Assembly (NCBI RefSeq): GCF_000003195.3
Contig: NW_018396402.1
Coordinates: 369,390-433,389 of the forward strand
Direction: 5' to 3'
DNA from: Sorghum bicolor
Taxonomy: Eukaryota > Streptophyta > Magnoliopsida > Poales > Poaceae
DNA length: 64,000 nt
The stretch's first letter is position 1. Every line of letters starts with the position of its first letter. A program made the translations under genes and the position numbers. The notes beneath the pieces are model-generated. The model saw nothing but the letters and a program-made list of their open reading frames with translations, ran no database searches and was not told the DNA's origin. Shown here piece by piece: positions 46,042-58,114 of the stretch.

Positions 46042-49000
46042 ATGCCGGTGCGGCTTGTTGCCGCTGATGACTGGCGCCCGTCGTCGATGACGGAGCGTCG
46101 GCTGCTGGAGCTCGAGAAGGAGGGACTCCTGCGACCCCGCGTTTCCTCGTCGCGGCCGGAGTGGATCGCACCGGCGGTGGACCACCGGGAGCCGAGACCG
46201 CCCAAGGGGTACGTGGTCTCCTTCGCCAAGTTCCATCGCCACAGCCTTGGTTCTCCTCCAAGCCGCTTCATGCATGCACTCTGCCACCATTACGGTGTGG
46301 AGCTCCAGCATTTCTCGCCAAACGCCATCACCACCGTGGCGATTTTTGCTGTGGTGTGTGAAGGCTATCTCGGGATGATGCCACACTGGGACCTGTGGCT
46401 TCACCTGTACCGGGGCGAGCTCTTCCATGCCCCTAGTAGGGCTACAGGGGTGAGGAAACCGGTGCGGGCCGGCTGCCTCAACTTGGTGCAAAAGACTAGC
46501 AAGGCAGAGGAGCCTCGAGAGTACATTCTGGTGGGGCTGACGTCGAACCACGCCTAGTGGGACTCCCAATGGTTCTATGTGCGAAACGACGACGACCTCT
46601 TCCCCGACTACATCAGGCGCTTGATCTCGGAGCGTCCGGACCACTAGAACTACGGCATCGTCAAGACCCTCCAGTCGCGGCTCCGCCCCATCCTCGACGC
46701 CCTGAAGAAGCTGTGCGAGGCCTCTGACCGCCGCGTTCGTCCTTTCAGTTGTCCACCATCGATGGGTACTCCCATTGATGTCTCGACCGCTGAGGATGGA
46801 CGAGATGGGTCTCGGCGTTTCGTCTCACGACCTCGAGGCATGCCGGATGTCCAACAAGGCGCCTGCGGATGACGAGGTCGCCGCCAGAGTCAGGGCGGCC
46901 GTCGCAGGCGATTTTCAGCCTGAGCGCGTCAATGGCTTCCCCATAAGACCTGACGAGGGGTCGATCGACCTGGTAAGTCCTTCCTCTTGCTATCGCTCAA
47001 TTCTTATTTTTTTCGATCCTCCTTAGGACTTACTCATGCCCGTATAGGGACCAATCGACGCTCGGTCCTCGAGGCCTCCGGTAACGGAGGATGACGTCGA
47101 TCGCGATAGGAGACGCGAGTCCGCGGAGAAACAAAAGTCCGCAAAGGACTTAGAAAAGAAGAAGGTGAAGAAAAAGAATCTCGAGCGACAAGTGCTCGAG
47201 AAACGCCGTGCGAAATTGAGGCAAAAGGGGGAGTCCGAGGAGGAATCTCTTGATGAGGACGACGGCAATGAGGGCGACGACGATAGCGACGACTCCGAGG
47301 GGATGGCGGCTCGTCTCGACAGAATCCTCGAGGGCCCGCCGCAAGCCGACGTCAACGTCCCGCGGACGGGAGCTCCTAAGAGGGCGTCGGGCGCGTCCCG
47401 CGATAGTCAGTAGAGGGAGTCCTCACCGCGCCGTTCTCATGCCGACACTCCTCCTGTGCCCGCGCAGGGTTGTGCCGTTTCTCAGCCGCAACCTCCTCCC
47501 GCATATGGGGCGGGCCACCGGGTTAAGTCTATGGCGATGGGGCCATTGAGCCACGGCCGTGCCGTCGTGGCGGCCTCAAGCCAGAGGGAAGGAGGTCGTG
47601 GGAGCTGCTGCCCCGGTGCTCGCCAGGCGGGAGATGTCGAGCCGAGGCCTACGCCTGCTCAGGAGAAGCCCGGGGTCTCGACGCGGGGCGGCTCGAGGCT
47701 AGTTGGTCGATGGACTGGCAGGCGGGTCGTTCTTCCCGTGGGGTAAGGGTTTTACGTTGCGATTCTTGTTTTCCGATGTCTTGCGCCCTCTCTAGTTTCG
47801 GCTTTTCTTATGTTATGCCCCATTTCCTTAGGTTGAAGCGGCCGCTAGAACAGGCCTAACCCTCGATGGCCAAGAAGCTAAAGGTGGGGGCGGTTCCCAG
47901 AGGCTCGGGTGAGTGATTTATTCTTCTTCCCGTAGTACTGGAGTTGAGCCATCCCTGTGTGGAACTCCTTTGCGACTAACGTACTGTCTTTGGGCGCACT
48001 CAGGTTCCTCCGATCCTCGACCATCGACGGATGTTGAAGAACCCCGCCTCGTCCGTCGGAGGGGCGCGACATTTCTAACACTGCCCCGTCGTCACCAAGG
48101 CGGGTCGAGATGCCTCGTCTTCAAGAGCAGGAGGGAGCCCCCGAGCCTCCTCAGCCTGGGGGCGTGGGGGACCCATCACCATCAGCGACAGATCCGGTGG
48201 TGATCGACTCGAAGGATGCCCGCACCGCGGATGAAGAGGTCGAGGTCTCTCCTGTCGCAAAACGGACGCCTTGGCCCATCGGGCTTCACTCCGTCGAGGA
48301 GAGGAGGAAGAAAGAAGAAGAAGAGCGTAAGGGAGGGGAGGAAGAAGAAGAAAAAGAGCGGCGGTGGCAACAAGGAGAGCGGCTCGAGGAGCAGTTGGAG
48401 CAATGCCGGCAGCAAGAGTTGTTGGAGCTTCAGATGCAGCAGCAGCAGTGGAGTCAGCAGCTGGAAGAGCTGCTCGAACAGCCACCACAAAGCCCGCGCC
48501 AGCTAGTATTGCCATCGCCGCAAGGGCCCGAGACTAGAGAGGAAGGACTACCGGTCTATGATCCGCCGACCCCTGCGTGGCTCCGTCCAGGGGGGCCAGC
48601 CTCTATTCCGGCTGAACCTAGGCGGAAGGACGGCGTCGTGGCCATCGCGTGTGCTATGCGCACGCCGGCGGACCCCCAATCCGAAATCAAGGGCTCCCTC
48701 TACGGCATCGATGGGATCGCCCCGGGGTTCCTTCGAGATCGGCGGCCGTGGGAGGAACCCAATGCCGAGGAGGGGGACGACGCTGGCACTTCTGGCGGTG
48801 GTGACGCCAATGAGATCGGGACTTGGGGGTCGGTGGATGACGACGGGCGGTTCCCTTCTCTTATCGACATATTCCTGCGCCACGGAAGTTCTCTCGAGAC
48901 CGTTCAAGAGCTTATCCGAGGCGTCAAGGCACGTACAGAGGAGGAGATGGAGAACTGGGGCCCCGGTCGGATTTGTCTTTGAGCCTCCATCGACCCAGAG

Positions 49001-50200
49001 GAGCCCAACATCATGAAGGATGACCGGAAAGAGGCCAAAAAGTGGGAGCATCTCGAGGAGCTCCGGCTTTGGATGAAGCACGTGATGGGCCTAATGTCGG
49101 ATATTGTCAACAACGGGCTCGGCCGAGCTTTCTCTGTAAGTATTTTCGGTTCTTAGCTATCTGGGTATTTGGTCTTGTATTCTTATTGTTTAGCTACTTG
49201 CTGCAGGACCTGAAGCAGACTCCCGCCTAAAGTTGGGTTTTATTCACGCGACGAGAGGCGGTTGGGAACAGCTCCCTCTTCTCAAGGACCAACTCCTGGA
49301 GTCGTAGGAGAAGCGTCTCTAGGCCTACAAGGACCTTATGGTGGCTGAGGAGGAGAGGAAGGAGAGGGAGGCTGCCCTGGCCAAGGCTCGGGAGGCCTCG
49401 GAGAAGGCAATAGAAGATGCCGTGCAGCTGAGGGCGCGGACCACGTCGGTTGAGGAGACTGCGTCCAAGGCCCGAGAAGAGGCCGCGTATTACAAAGATG
49501 CGGTCGCTGAGCTCGATAAGGAGAAGAGCCTTGTCAATTCAGAACTTGCCTCTGCCTGGGAGGCCTATCGAGAGATAAGGAGGAGTGCGTGAAGAGCGAG
49601 ATCGCTTGGAGCACCGCGGAGGAGGCTGGGAAGAAGGCCCGTGAGGACCTCGAGGCAGAGCGAGCTCGCTCTCGCAGCCTTTCTGACAATGTCGATCGCT
49701 TGAAGAGAGTGCTGCTAGAGAAGGAGGGAGCCGTCTTACAAGCGAGTAAGATGATCGAGGACTTGCGGGCCGCAAACACTGATCTGGCCCGTTCTTATAA
49801 GGAGATCGAGAGGGCCAACACTGATTTAGTCGGTGAGAACACGGCCCTCGAAGAAAAGATCCGTGGTAGGTTTCTTTATACTTGCGTGTTTCTTTTGCAA
49901 GGTATATCCTTTATGTTGCTTAACTTTCTTGTGTCGGTGTTTCTAGGGCTTAAGGATGATCTCCTGGCCACCCAAGTGGAGGCCTATTCCACCAAGGCTC
50001 AGCTCGAGGGGGAGGTAGCTTTAAATGGTCGACTAAGGACTGCGATAAGCGACCTTTTGGCCTCCTGGGAGCTCGAGCCTGTGGATAAGTCGAGGGAGGT
50101 TGCTCGAGGCGATGCGCTGGTCGACCAGCTGTGCTACTTATGTTCTACGCTGAGGGATCGGGTGCGGAACGCCCTTCATACCAGGGTGAAGCGAGCGAGG
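46042..50200 (+). pseudogene. Antisense accessory gene copy in element 2 (Transposase_28-like), broken and 3'-truncated
   Basis: Homologous along its length to the intact gene at 14238-18524, including exon borders (exon 1 to 46972 with donor GTAAGT, exon 2 from 47048 to 47742, later exons to about 50200). Damage includes TAG at 46555-46557 and again near 46646, both replacing Trp codons; a 2-nt deletion near 46720; TAG in exon 2 near 47412; and further stops near 49006, 49306 and 49320. The 3' end is lost at the deletion junction near 50200. The coiled-coil part (about 49340-49860) is still recognisable. Confidence 0.85.
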
Positions 50201-50226
50201 ATTGGGTGCGGGACGCCCTTCATCCT
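50157..50226. other. Internal deletion junction of element 2 with local duplication
   Basis: The antisense gene runs to GTGAAGCGAGCG (about 50199), then a piece resembling the sequence 45 bp upstream (GGGTGCGG.ACGCCCTTCAT) is repeated at about 50204-50224, and then minus-strand gag begins. In element 1 coordinates the missing part runs from about 18295 to about 23565, about 5.3 kb. The short templated filler is typical of end joining or template switching. Confidence 0.75.
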
Positions 50227-52134
50227 GCACCAGGTCCTTGCAGGCGGTGCCTGAGACAAAGGCTAGAATGACATCGTGGTCGAGGATGTGCGGGAGCTCA
50301 GTGCGCTGCTTTGAGAAGCGTCGAGCCTACTCTCGGAGAGTGTCTCTTGATTTTTGCTTGCACTTGCTGAGGTCCCATGAATTGCTGGGATGTATGTAGG
50401 TTCCTTTAAAGTTGCCCTCGAACACCCTGACCAAATCGGTCCAGTCGTGGATCTGGTTGGCAGGGAGTTCCTCGAGCCATCTGCGAGCGGTGTCAGAGAG
50501 AAAAAGCGGTAACTGGCGGATGATGGCTCGATCGTCTCCTCGAGCGCCTCCCAACTGGCATGCTAGCCGGAAGTCTACCAGCCACAGCTCTGGCTTGGTT
50601 TCGCCGTTGTATTTAGCGATGCTGGTCGGGGATCGAAACGGACTGGGCAACGGCGTGCTACGGATTGCTCTGCTGAAAACTCGAGGGCCTAGTGGCTCTG
50701 GAGCCATTCGGTCCTCGTCACTATCGTATCATCCACCGCGGTGGGCGCTGTAGCCTCGCTCCTCTGCATCCCCATGCCGGCGGCGGCGATACTCATTGAT
50801 GTCATGTCGAGCGTCGTGTCGCCGTTGATTATCGACGAGGCGCTCTTGGATGGGCACGGTCTTTCTTCCTCGAGGGGGTGGTCCTTGATGGACCGACACT
50901 TCCTTCTCGTCTCGGGCTGGCTCGACGTGTTTCTCTATGGCTGCCCCTCGACGCCGAGAAGCCGAGCTTTCGGCTTGTTGGGCTGCCGCCACTTGGAGCA
51001 GAGTCTGCACCTCATCTCGAATGCGCCGCGCCTGGGAGTTGGATGGTTTAGGCATGCTATGCAATAGCATGGTTGCTGCCACGACATTCTGGCCCGCTTG
51101 TGGGAAGCGGCTGACAGGTGGCTCTGGCTCCTCGTCCCCGACGATTTGACGGTACACCTCTCGAGCGCGACCGCGCGCGCCTTTGGCGTGCGGATGCGGT
51201 TGGTCTCGCTCGAGGGCTTGCTCGAGCTGAGCAAGGCGCTCGCGGTCTTCATCGAGCTTGGATTTGAGCTCCCGTAATTGTGCGAGCTGCGCAGCTTTGT
51301 TGTCCTGCGCCGGAGGGTCGACCCGCCCGTCGTTCCCAGGTGTCCTGGGATCTTCTCTTGCTACGGGCGCTCGGCCACCGGCAACGACATCTTGCGTTTC
51401 ATCAATGGTCGCCACTTCCCCATCGATGTTGTAGCATTCCCTTGTAGGGTCATAACTATCGGATTCAGAGTCAGGGTCTGGTTCTGCGGCGTAGAAACAC
51501 CCACGCCCATCCTCCGCCATCTGCTGTCTGAGCGAGGTGATGGTATAACGCCCAGGTCCTAGACGTCGGAGGCTCCGCACCTAGGAAAAATCCGGCAGTT
51601 CAGCTGCTCGCTGTTGTGCCTCGGCGTCGCTCGGGAGGACCATTGGTCTTTCCACATACGTCTGGGCGTCCGGGCATATCGTTCTGGCTAGGGACGCCGC
51701 GGCATTGTCCAGACCGAATGGTTTGTTCCCCTACAGGCGAACAATCCGTGCGGTAGCAGCGTTGTTGAGGGGGAGAGCACGCGAGTCGCGTCATCTCCCA
51801 ACGTTGTTGCAGGGCTGTCCCGACGCCGGGCCGCCGTATTTGTAGCCTCGGCACGCGGGGCTGCCGGCTGCTGCGCCACCGCTCGCTTGGTGCAGGTTGA
51901 TGACCGCGACGCAGCAGAAGGGTGGTGACGGTGTTGTCCACGCCTCTTCTTGGGCGGGGAGGTGTGGTAGCGAGGCCGTCTCGGGGCCTTCAATTGTGCT
52001 GGTGCAACGCTAGTTCCTCCTGGTCCTTTGACCGAGAGCAGGATCATGTCGTAGCCGGTACCGGTGGACAGGAACTCGAGGCTCCCAAACCAAATCACCG
52101 TGGAGCGCGGGATCGGCGAAACGAGAGTGGCCAT
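50226..52134 (-). pseudogene. gag: Gag remnant of element 2
   Basis: The ATG at 52134-52132 (MATLVSPIPRS) starts a copy of the element 1 gag N-terminal region. The reading frame is disrupted between about 51690 and 51580 and again by a TGA near 50730, where element 1 has AGG. The gag domain (WLEELPANQIHDW) is partly present, and the copy ends at the deletion junction. There is no protease or finger. The codon corresponding to the element 1 TGA at 23970 is CGA here, which shows the ancestral state. Confidence 0.82.
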
Positions 52135-52174
52135 TCTGGAATGAGATGGGGAGTCGGTGAAAAACACGCAGGAC

Positions 52175-52192
52175 CCCTACCTGGCGCGCCAA
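52175..52192 (-). promoter_or_regulatory. Primer-binding-site-like sequence of element 2
   Basis: Same motif as in element 1 (minus strand TGGCGCGCCAGGTAGGGG), directly inside the right LTR. Its conservation in a pol-less copy fits mobilisation in trans. Confidence 0.65.
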
Positions 52193-52193
52193 C

Positions 52194-53264
52194 TGTCGGT
52201 GTTTTACCTCTGGGGGGTCACACCAACAAATAAACTTGTGTGCATGTTCCCTTTCACAGATAGTGATGCAAGAAATACACACAGATTTATCCTGGTTCGG
52301 GCAAGAGAAGGCCCTACGTCCAGCGGGGGGGATGTTTTCTATTATCTTGCACCTAAGTGCTTGTACAGGGGGTGAATACAAGTCGGTATTGTGGCGGATT
52401 CTAATTCCTAGGTGGACGCGATGTATGGTTGTTCTTCTACATATGTCCTGTCTTTCATCCTTTCCTATGCCTCCCCTTTTATAGTTCCAAGGGGAGACCT
52501 AGGTTACATGGCGTAGGTGATAGAGTAGGGATCGATAGGGGCATGGTGCGCTGACCTACTCGAGGCTTCCGTACCGGCGTGGCCTCGAGCTGTCTTGTTA
52601 CTTGGTACTTTGGTGATGATTGTGCATGCTTCTGCATTCGACTCCTGTGCGTTGCCTTGGATTGGCTTAACCGTGGGCACGCCTGTACGTCGTGGCTGCA
52701 GTCGCGTCCAGAGTGTTTGAGGTGTTGTCTTTCACCGCCTGACTCTTCTTTGGGAAGGAACGTGTTCGCTCGAGGGTCCGACGCCACGCAAGGCCTTGCT
52801 GATCGGTGCGCTGACTTTGCGCGCCACGAGGGGGGTCGTGACGTGACGTCCCGACTGTCTCACTGTGCTCGGCCGTACTCTGGCTCATTTAGGGGACAAA
52901 GCTGCAAAAAGGGGGATTGGATGGGTGCTTGCTCCCAGTCACATTTCCCGTGACTGTCGGGTTAGGTGAGAACACGGCAGGCGCATTGAATGCCCTAGTT
53001 CCCGTACCCGCGTCAGGCGGCAGATGGCGTCCTTGCGCTCGTGGCCTGTCGATTCGTATGAGCCACTTCCATATTCGACGGTCACTGTCCAGTCGAGCCT
53101 CTGTCGATTCGCACGACCCTTTTTCTGTGTTCGAGGCTATGGTTGGCATCGCGCTTTGGTAGTCGCGTGTGCGAGCGGGGGCGTCGAGTCAGGGGCCTCG
53201 ATTTGCATACGGGTCCTCTCGTTATGAGCATTGGTTGGGGTACCCCTTATTGACACCCTCGACA
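52194..53264 (-). repeat. Element 2 right LTR (5' LTR in element sense)
   Basis: 1071 bp. Differs from the left LTR at many scattered sites and a few short indels, including the G-run and a small indel near 52370. Confidence 0.93.
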
Positions 53265-56200
53265 CACCTGTTTGTACTCCTAGATGAAGAGGCTCAAGTG
53301 GAAGCTCGGTTCAGTCTGTTCGGATATAGTGATAATCTTGATGCAAGATAGTTGCACAGTTTGCATGGAACATACCATATGTTAAAAAATCAATTTGGAC
53401 GCACCCAATGGAACTCCTAGATGACGTGTGTCATATGGAATCTCGCTTCAGTCTGTTTGGAGACAATCTTAGTTTTGGTGCAATAGGTGAATAGTTTGTG
53501 CCTAATGCACCATAGTCTAAGAAACCATTTTTGACGCACCTGATTGTACTCCTAGATGAAGAGGCTCAAGTGGAAGCTCGGTTCGGTCTGTTTGGAGATA
53601 GTGCTAATCTTGATGCAAGATAGGTGCACGGTTTGCATGGAACATACCATATGCTTGGAAATCAATTTGGATGCACCCGATGGAACTCCTTGATGATGTG
53701 TGTCATATGGAATCTTGCTTCGGTCCATTTGCAGACATTGTAAGTTTTAGTGCAAGATAGGTGCACAGTTGCGCCTAATGCACCACAGTCAAAGAAACCA
53801 TTTTGGACGCACTACTTAATACTCCTAGGTGAAGAGGCTCAAGTGGAAGCTTGGTTCGGTCAGTTTGGAAATAGTGCTAATCCTTATGCAAGGTACGTGC
53901 ATGGTTTGCATGGAACATACCATATGCTTGGAAGTCAATTTGGATGCACCCGATGGAACTCCATGATGACATGTGTCACATGCAATCTCGCTTCAGTCTA
54001 TTTGGAGACATTGTTAGTTTCGGTGCAAGATAGGTGCACAGTTTGCACCTAATGCACCATAGTCTAAGAAACCATTTTGGACGCACTTATTGGTACTCCT
54101 AGGTGAAGGGGCTCAAGTGGATGCTCAGTTTTGTCTGTTTGGAGATAGTGATAATCTTGATGCAAGATAGGTGCACGGTTTGCATGGAACATACCAAATG
54201 CTTGGAAATCAATCTGGACACACATGATGGAACTCCTAGATGACGTGTGCCATACGAAATCTTGCTTCGGTCTGTTTGGAGATAGTGTTAGTTTCGGTGC
54301 AAGATAGGTGCAAGGTTTGCACATAATGCAGCATAGGCTAAGAATCCATTTTGGACGCATCCGATGGTACTCCTAGGGAAAAGGCTCAAGTGAAAGCTCA
54401 GTTTGGTCTATTTGGAGATAGTGCTAATCTTGATGCAAGATAAATGCACGGTCTACATGAAACGTACCATATGCTTAGAAATTAATTTGGACACACCCGA
54501 TAGAACTCCTTGATGACGTGTGTCATGTGGAATCTCGCTTTGGTGTGCATAGAGACAGTATTAGTTTTGGTGCAAGATATGTGCACGGTTTGTGCCTAAT
54601 GCACCAAAGTCTAAGAAACCATTTTGGAAGCACCTGTTGGAACTCCTAGGTGAAGAGGCTCAACTGGAGGCTCGGTTCAGTTTGTTTAGAGATAGTGCTA
54701 ATCTGGATGCAAGATAGGTGCACGATTTGCATGGAACATACCATATGCTCAAAAATCAATTTAGACGCACTAGATGGAACTCCTAGATGACATGTGTCAT
54801 ATGGAATCTCACTTCGGTCCATTTAGAGACTGTGTTAGTTTTGGTGCAATATAGGTGCACGGTTTGCACCTAATGCACCGTAGGATAAGAAACCATTTTG
54901 GAGGCACCCGATGGTACCCCTAGGTCAAGGGGCTCAAGTGAGAGCTCGGTTTGGTCTGTTTGGAGATAGTGCTAATCTTGATGCAAGATAGATGCACGGT
55001 TTGCTTGGAACATACGATATGCTCAGAAATCAATTAGGACGCACCTGATATAACTCCTTGATGATGTGTGTCATATGGAATCTTGCTTCGGTTCGTTTAC
55101 AGACAGTGTTAGTTTTGGCAGAAGTTATGTGCACGGTTTACGCGTAATGCACCATAGGCTAAGAAACCATTTTAGACGCACCCGATGGTACTCGTAGTTG
55201 AAGAGGTTCAAGTGGAGGTTCGATTTGGTCTGTTCGGATATAGTGCTAAACTTGATGCAAGATAGTTGCACAGTTTGCATAGAACGTACCATATGTTAAG
55301 AAATCAATTTAGAAACACCCAATGGAGCTCCTAGATGACGTGTGTCATATGGAATCTCGCTTCGGTCTGTTTGGTGACAATGTTAGTTTCGGTGCAAGAT
55401 AGGTGCATAGTTTGTGCCTAATGCACCATAGTCTAAGAAACCATTTTTGACGCACCTGTTTGTACTCCTAGATGAAGAGGCTCAAGTGGAAGCTCGGTTC
55501 GGTCTTTTTGGAGATAGTGGTAATCTGATGCAAGATAGGTGCACGGTTTGCTTGGAACATACCATATGCTTGGAAATCAATTTGGATGCACCCGATGGAA
55601 CTCCTTGATGATGTGTGTCATATGGAATCTCGCTTTGGTCTGTTTAGAAATAGTGTTAGTTTCGGTGCAAGATATGTGCATGGGTTGCGCCTAATGCACC
55701 ATAGTCTAAGAAACCATTTTGGAAGCACCTGTTCATACATCGGTGAAGAGGCTCAAGTGGAAGCTTGGTTTGATCTGTTTGGAGATAGTGCTAATCTTGA
55801 TGCAAGATAGGTGCATGATTTGCAAGGAACATACCATATGCTTAGAAATCAATTTGGACGCACTCAATGGAACTCCAAGATGACGTGTGTCATATGGAAT
55901 CTTGCTTCAGTCCATTTGTAGACATTGTAAGTTTTAGTACAAGATAGGTGCACAGTATGCGCCTAATGCACCATAGTCAAAGAAACCATTTTGGACGCAC
56001 TACTTAATACTCCTGGGTGAAGAGGCTCAAGTGGAAGCTTGGTTCGGTCAGTTTGGAAATAGTGCTAATCCTTATGCAAGGTACGTGCATGGTTTGCATG
56101 GAACATACCATATGCTTGGAAGACAATTTGGATGCACCCGATGGAACTCCATGATGACATGTGTCACATGGAATCTCGCTTCGGTCTATTTGGAGACATT

Positions 56201-57840
56201 GTTAGTTTCGGTGCAAGATAGGTGCACAGTTTGCACCTAATGCACCATAGTCTAAGAAACTATTTTGGACGCACTTATTGGTACTCCTAGGTGAAGGGGC
56301 TCAAGTGGATGCTCGGTTTTGTCTGTTTGGAGATAGTGATAATCTTGATGCAAGATAGGTCCACGGTTTGCATGGAACATACCAAATGCTTGGAAATCAA
56401 TCTGGACGCACATGATGGAACTCCTAGATGACGTGTGTCATATGAAATCTTGCTTCAATCTGTTTGGAGAGAGTGTTAGTTTCGGTGCAAGATAGGTGCA
56501 AGGTTTGCACATAATGCAGCATAGGCTAAGAAACCATTTTGGACACACACGATGGTACTGCTAGGTAAAAGGCTCAAGTGAAAGCTCAGTTTGGTCTATT
56601 TGGAGATAGTGCTAATCTTGATGCAAAATAGATGCACGGTCTGCATGGAACGTACCATATGCTTAGAAATTAATTTGGACAGACCTGATAGAACTCCTTG
56701 ATGACGTGTATCAGATGGAATCTCGCATTGGTGTGCTTAGAGACAGTATTAGTTTCGGTGAAAATATGTGCACGGTTTGCATGGAACATACCAAATGCTT
56801 GGAAATCAATCTAGACGCACACGATGGAACTCCTAGATGACGTGTGTCATACGAAATATTGCTTCGGTCTGTTTGGAGACAGTGTTAGTTTTGGTGCAAG
56901 GTTTTCACATAATGCAGCATAGGCTAAGAACCCATTTTGTACGCACCCGATGGTACTCATAGATAAAAGGCTCAAGTGAAAGATCGGTTTGGTCTATTTG
57001 GAGATAGATCTAATCTTGATGCAAGATAGATGCACGGTCCGCATGGAACGTACCAAATGCTTAGAAATTAATTTGGACACACCTGATAGAACTCCTTGAT
57101 GATGTGTGTCATATAGAATCTTGCATTGGTGTGCTTAGAGACAGTATTAGTTTCGGTGCAAGATATGTGCACGGTTTGCGCCTAATGCACCAAAGTCTAA
57201 GAAACCATTTTGGAAGCACCTGTTGATACTCCTAGGTGAGAGGTTCAAGTGTAGGCTCGATTCGGTCTGTTCAGAGATAGTGCTAATCTTGATGCAAGAT
57301 ATGTGCACGGTTTGCATTGAACGTACCATATGCTTGGAAATCAATTTGGATGCAACTGATGGAACTCCTTGATGACGTTTGTCATATGGAATCTCGCTTT
57401 GATCTGTTTAGAAACAGTATTAGTTTTTGTGCAAGATATGTGCATGGTTTGCGCCTAATGCACCATAGTCTAAGAAACCATTTTGGATGCACCTGTTGGT
57501 ACTTCGGTGAAGAGGCTCAAGTGGAAGCTCGGTTTGATCTATTTGGAGATAGTGCAAATCTTGATGCAAGATAGATGCACGGTTTGTATGGAACATACGA
57601 TATGCTCAGAACTCAATTAGGACACACCAGATATTACTCCTTGATGATGCGTGTCATATTGAATCTTGCTTCGGTTCGTTTAGAGATAGTGTTAGTTTTG
57701 GTAGAAGATATGCGCACGGTTTACGCCTAATGCACCATAGGCTAAGAAACCATTTTAGACGCACCCAATGGAACTCCTAGATGACGTGTCATATGGAATC
57801 TCGCTTCGGTCTGTTTGGAGAGAATGTTAGTTTTGGTGCA

Positions 57841-58114
57841 AGATTTGTGCAGAATTTGTGCCTAATGCACCATAGTCTAAGAAACCATTTTTGACACACC
57901 TGTTTGTACTCCTAGATGAAGAGGCTGAAGTGGAAGCTCGGTTCAGTCTGTTTGGAGATAGTGCTAAGTTTGATGCAAGATTTGTGCAGAATTTGTGCCT
58001 AATGCACCATAGTCTAAGAAACCATTTTTGACACACCTGTTTGTACTCCTAGATGAAGAGGCTGAAGTGGAAGCTCGGTTCAGTCTGTTTGGAGATAGTG
58101 CTAAGTTTGATGCA
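57841..58114 (+). repeat. Perfect 137-bp tandem duplication of a hybrid monomer
   Basis: 57841-57977 and 57978-58114 appear identical over 137 bp. Each copy starts in an A monomer and ends in a B monomer, so the A/B alternation is broken locally. This is the product of a recent one-monomer slip or unequal exchange. Confidence 0.9.

Larger units (their letters stand above)
44003..53264 (-). mobile_element. Pol-less Tat-lineage retroelement (element 2), relative of element 1
   Basis: 9262 bp. LTRs TGTCGG...CTCGACA, flanked by CACCT (43998-44002 and 53265-53269). Same layout and orientation as element 1: antisense gene on the plus strand next to the left LTR and gag on the minus strand next to the right LTR. 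Everything between, from the end of the antisense gene through integrase, both RNase H domains, RT, protease and most of the gag domain, is absent. The LTRs differ by roughly 4-5% by eye, so the insertion is much older than element 1. All remaining genes are broken. Confidence 0.92.
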
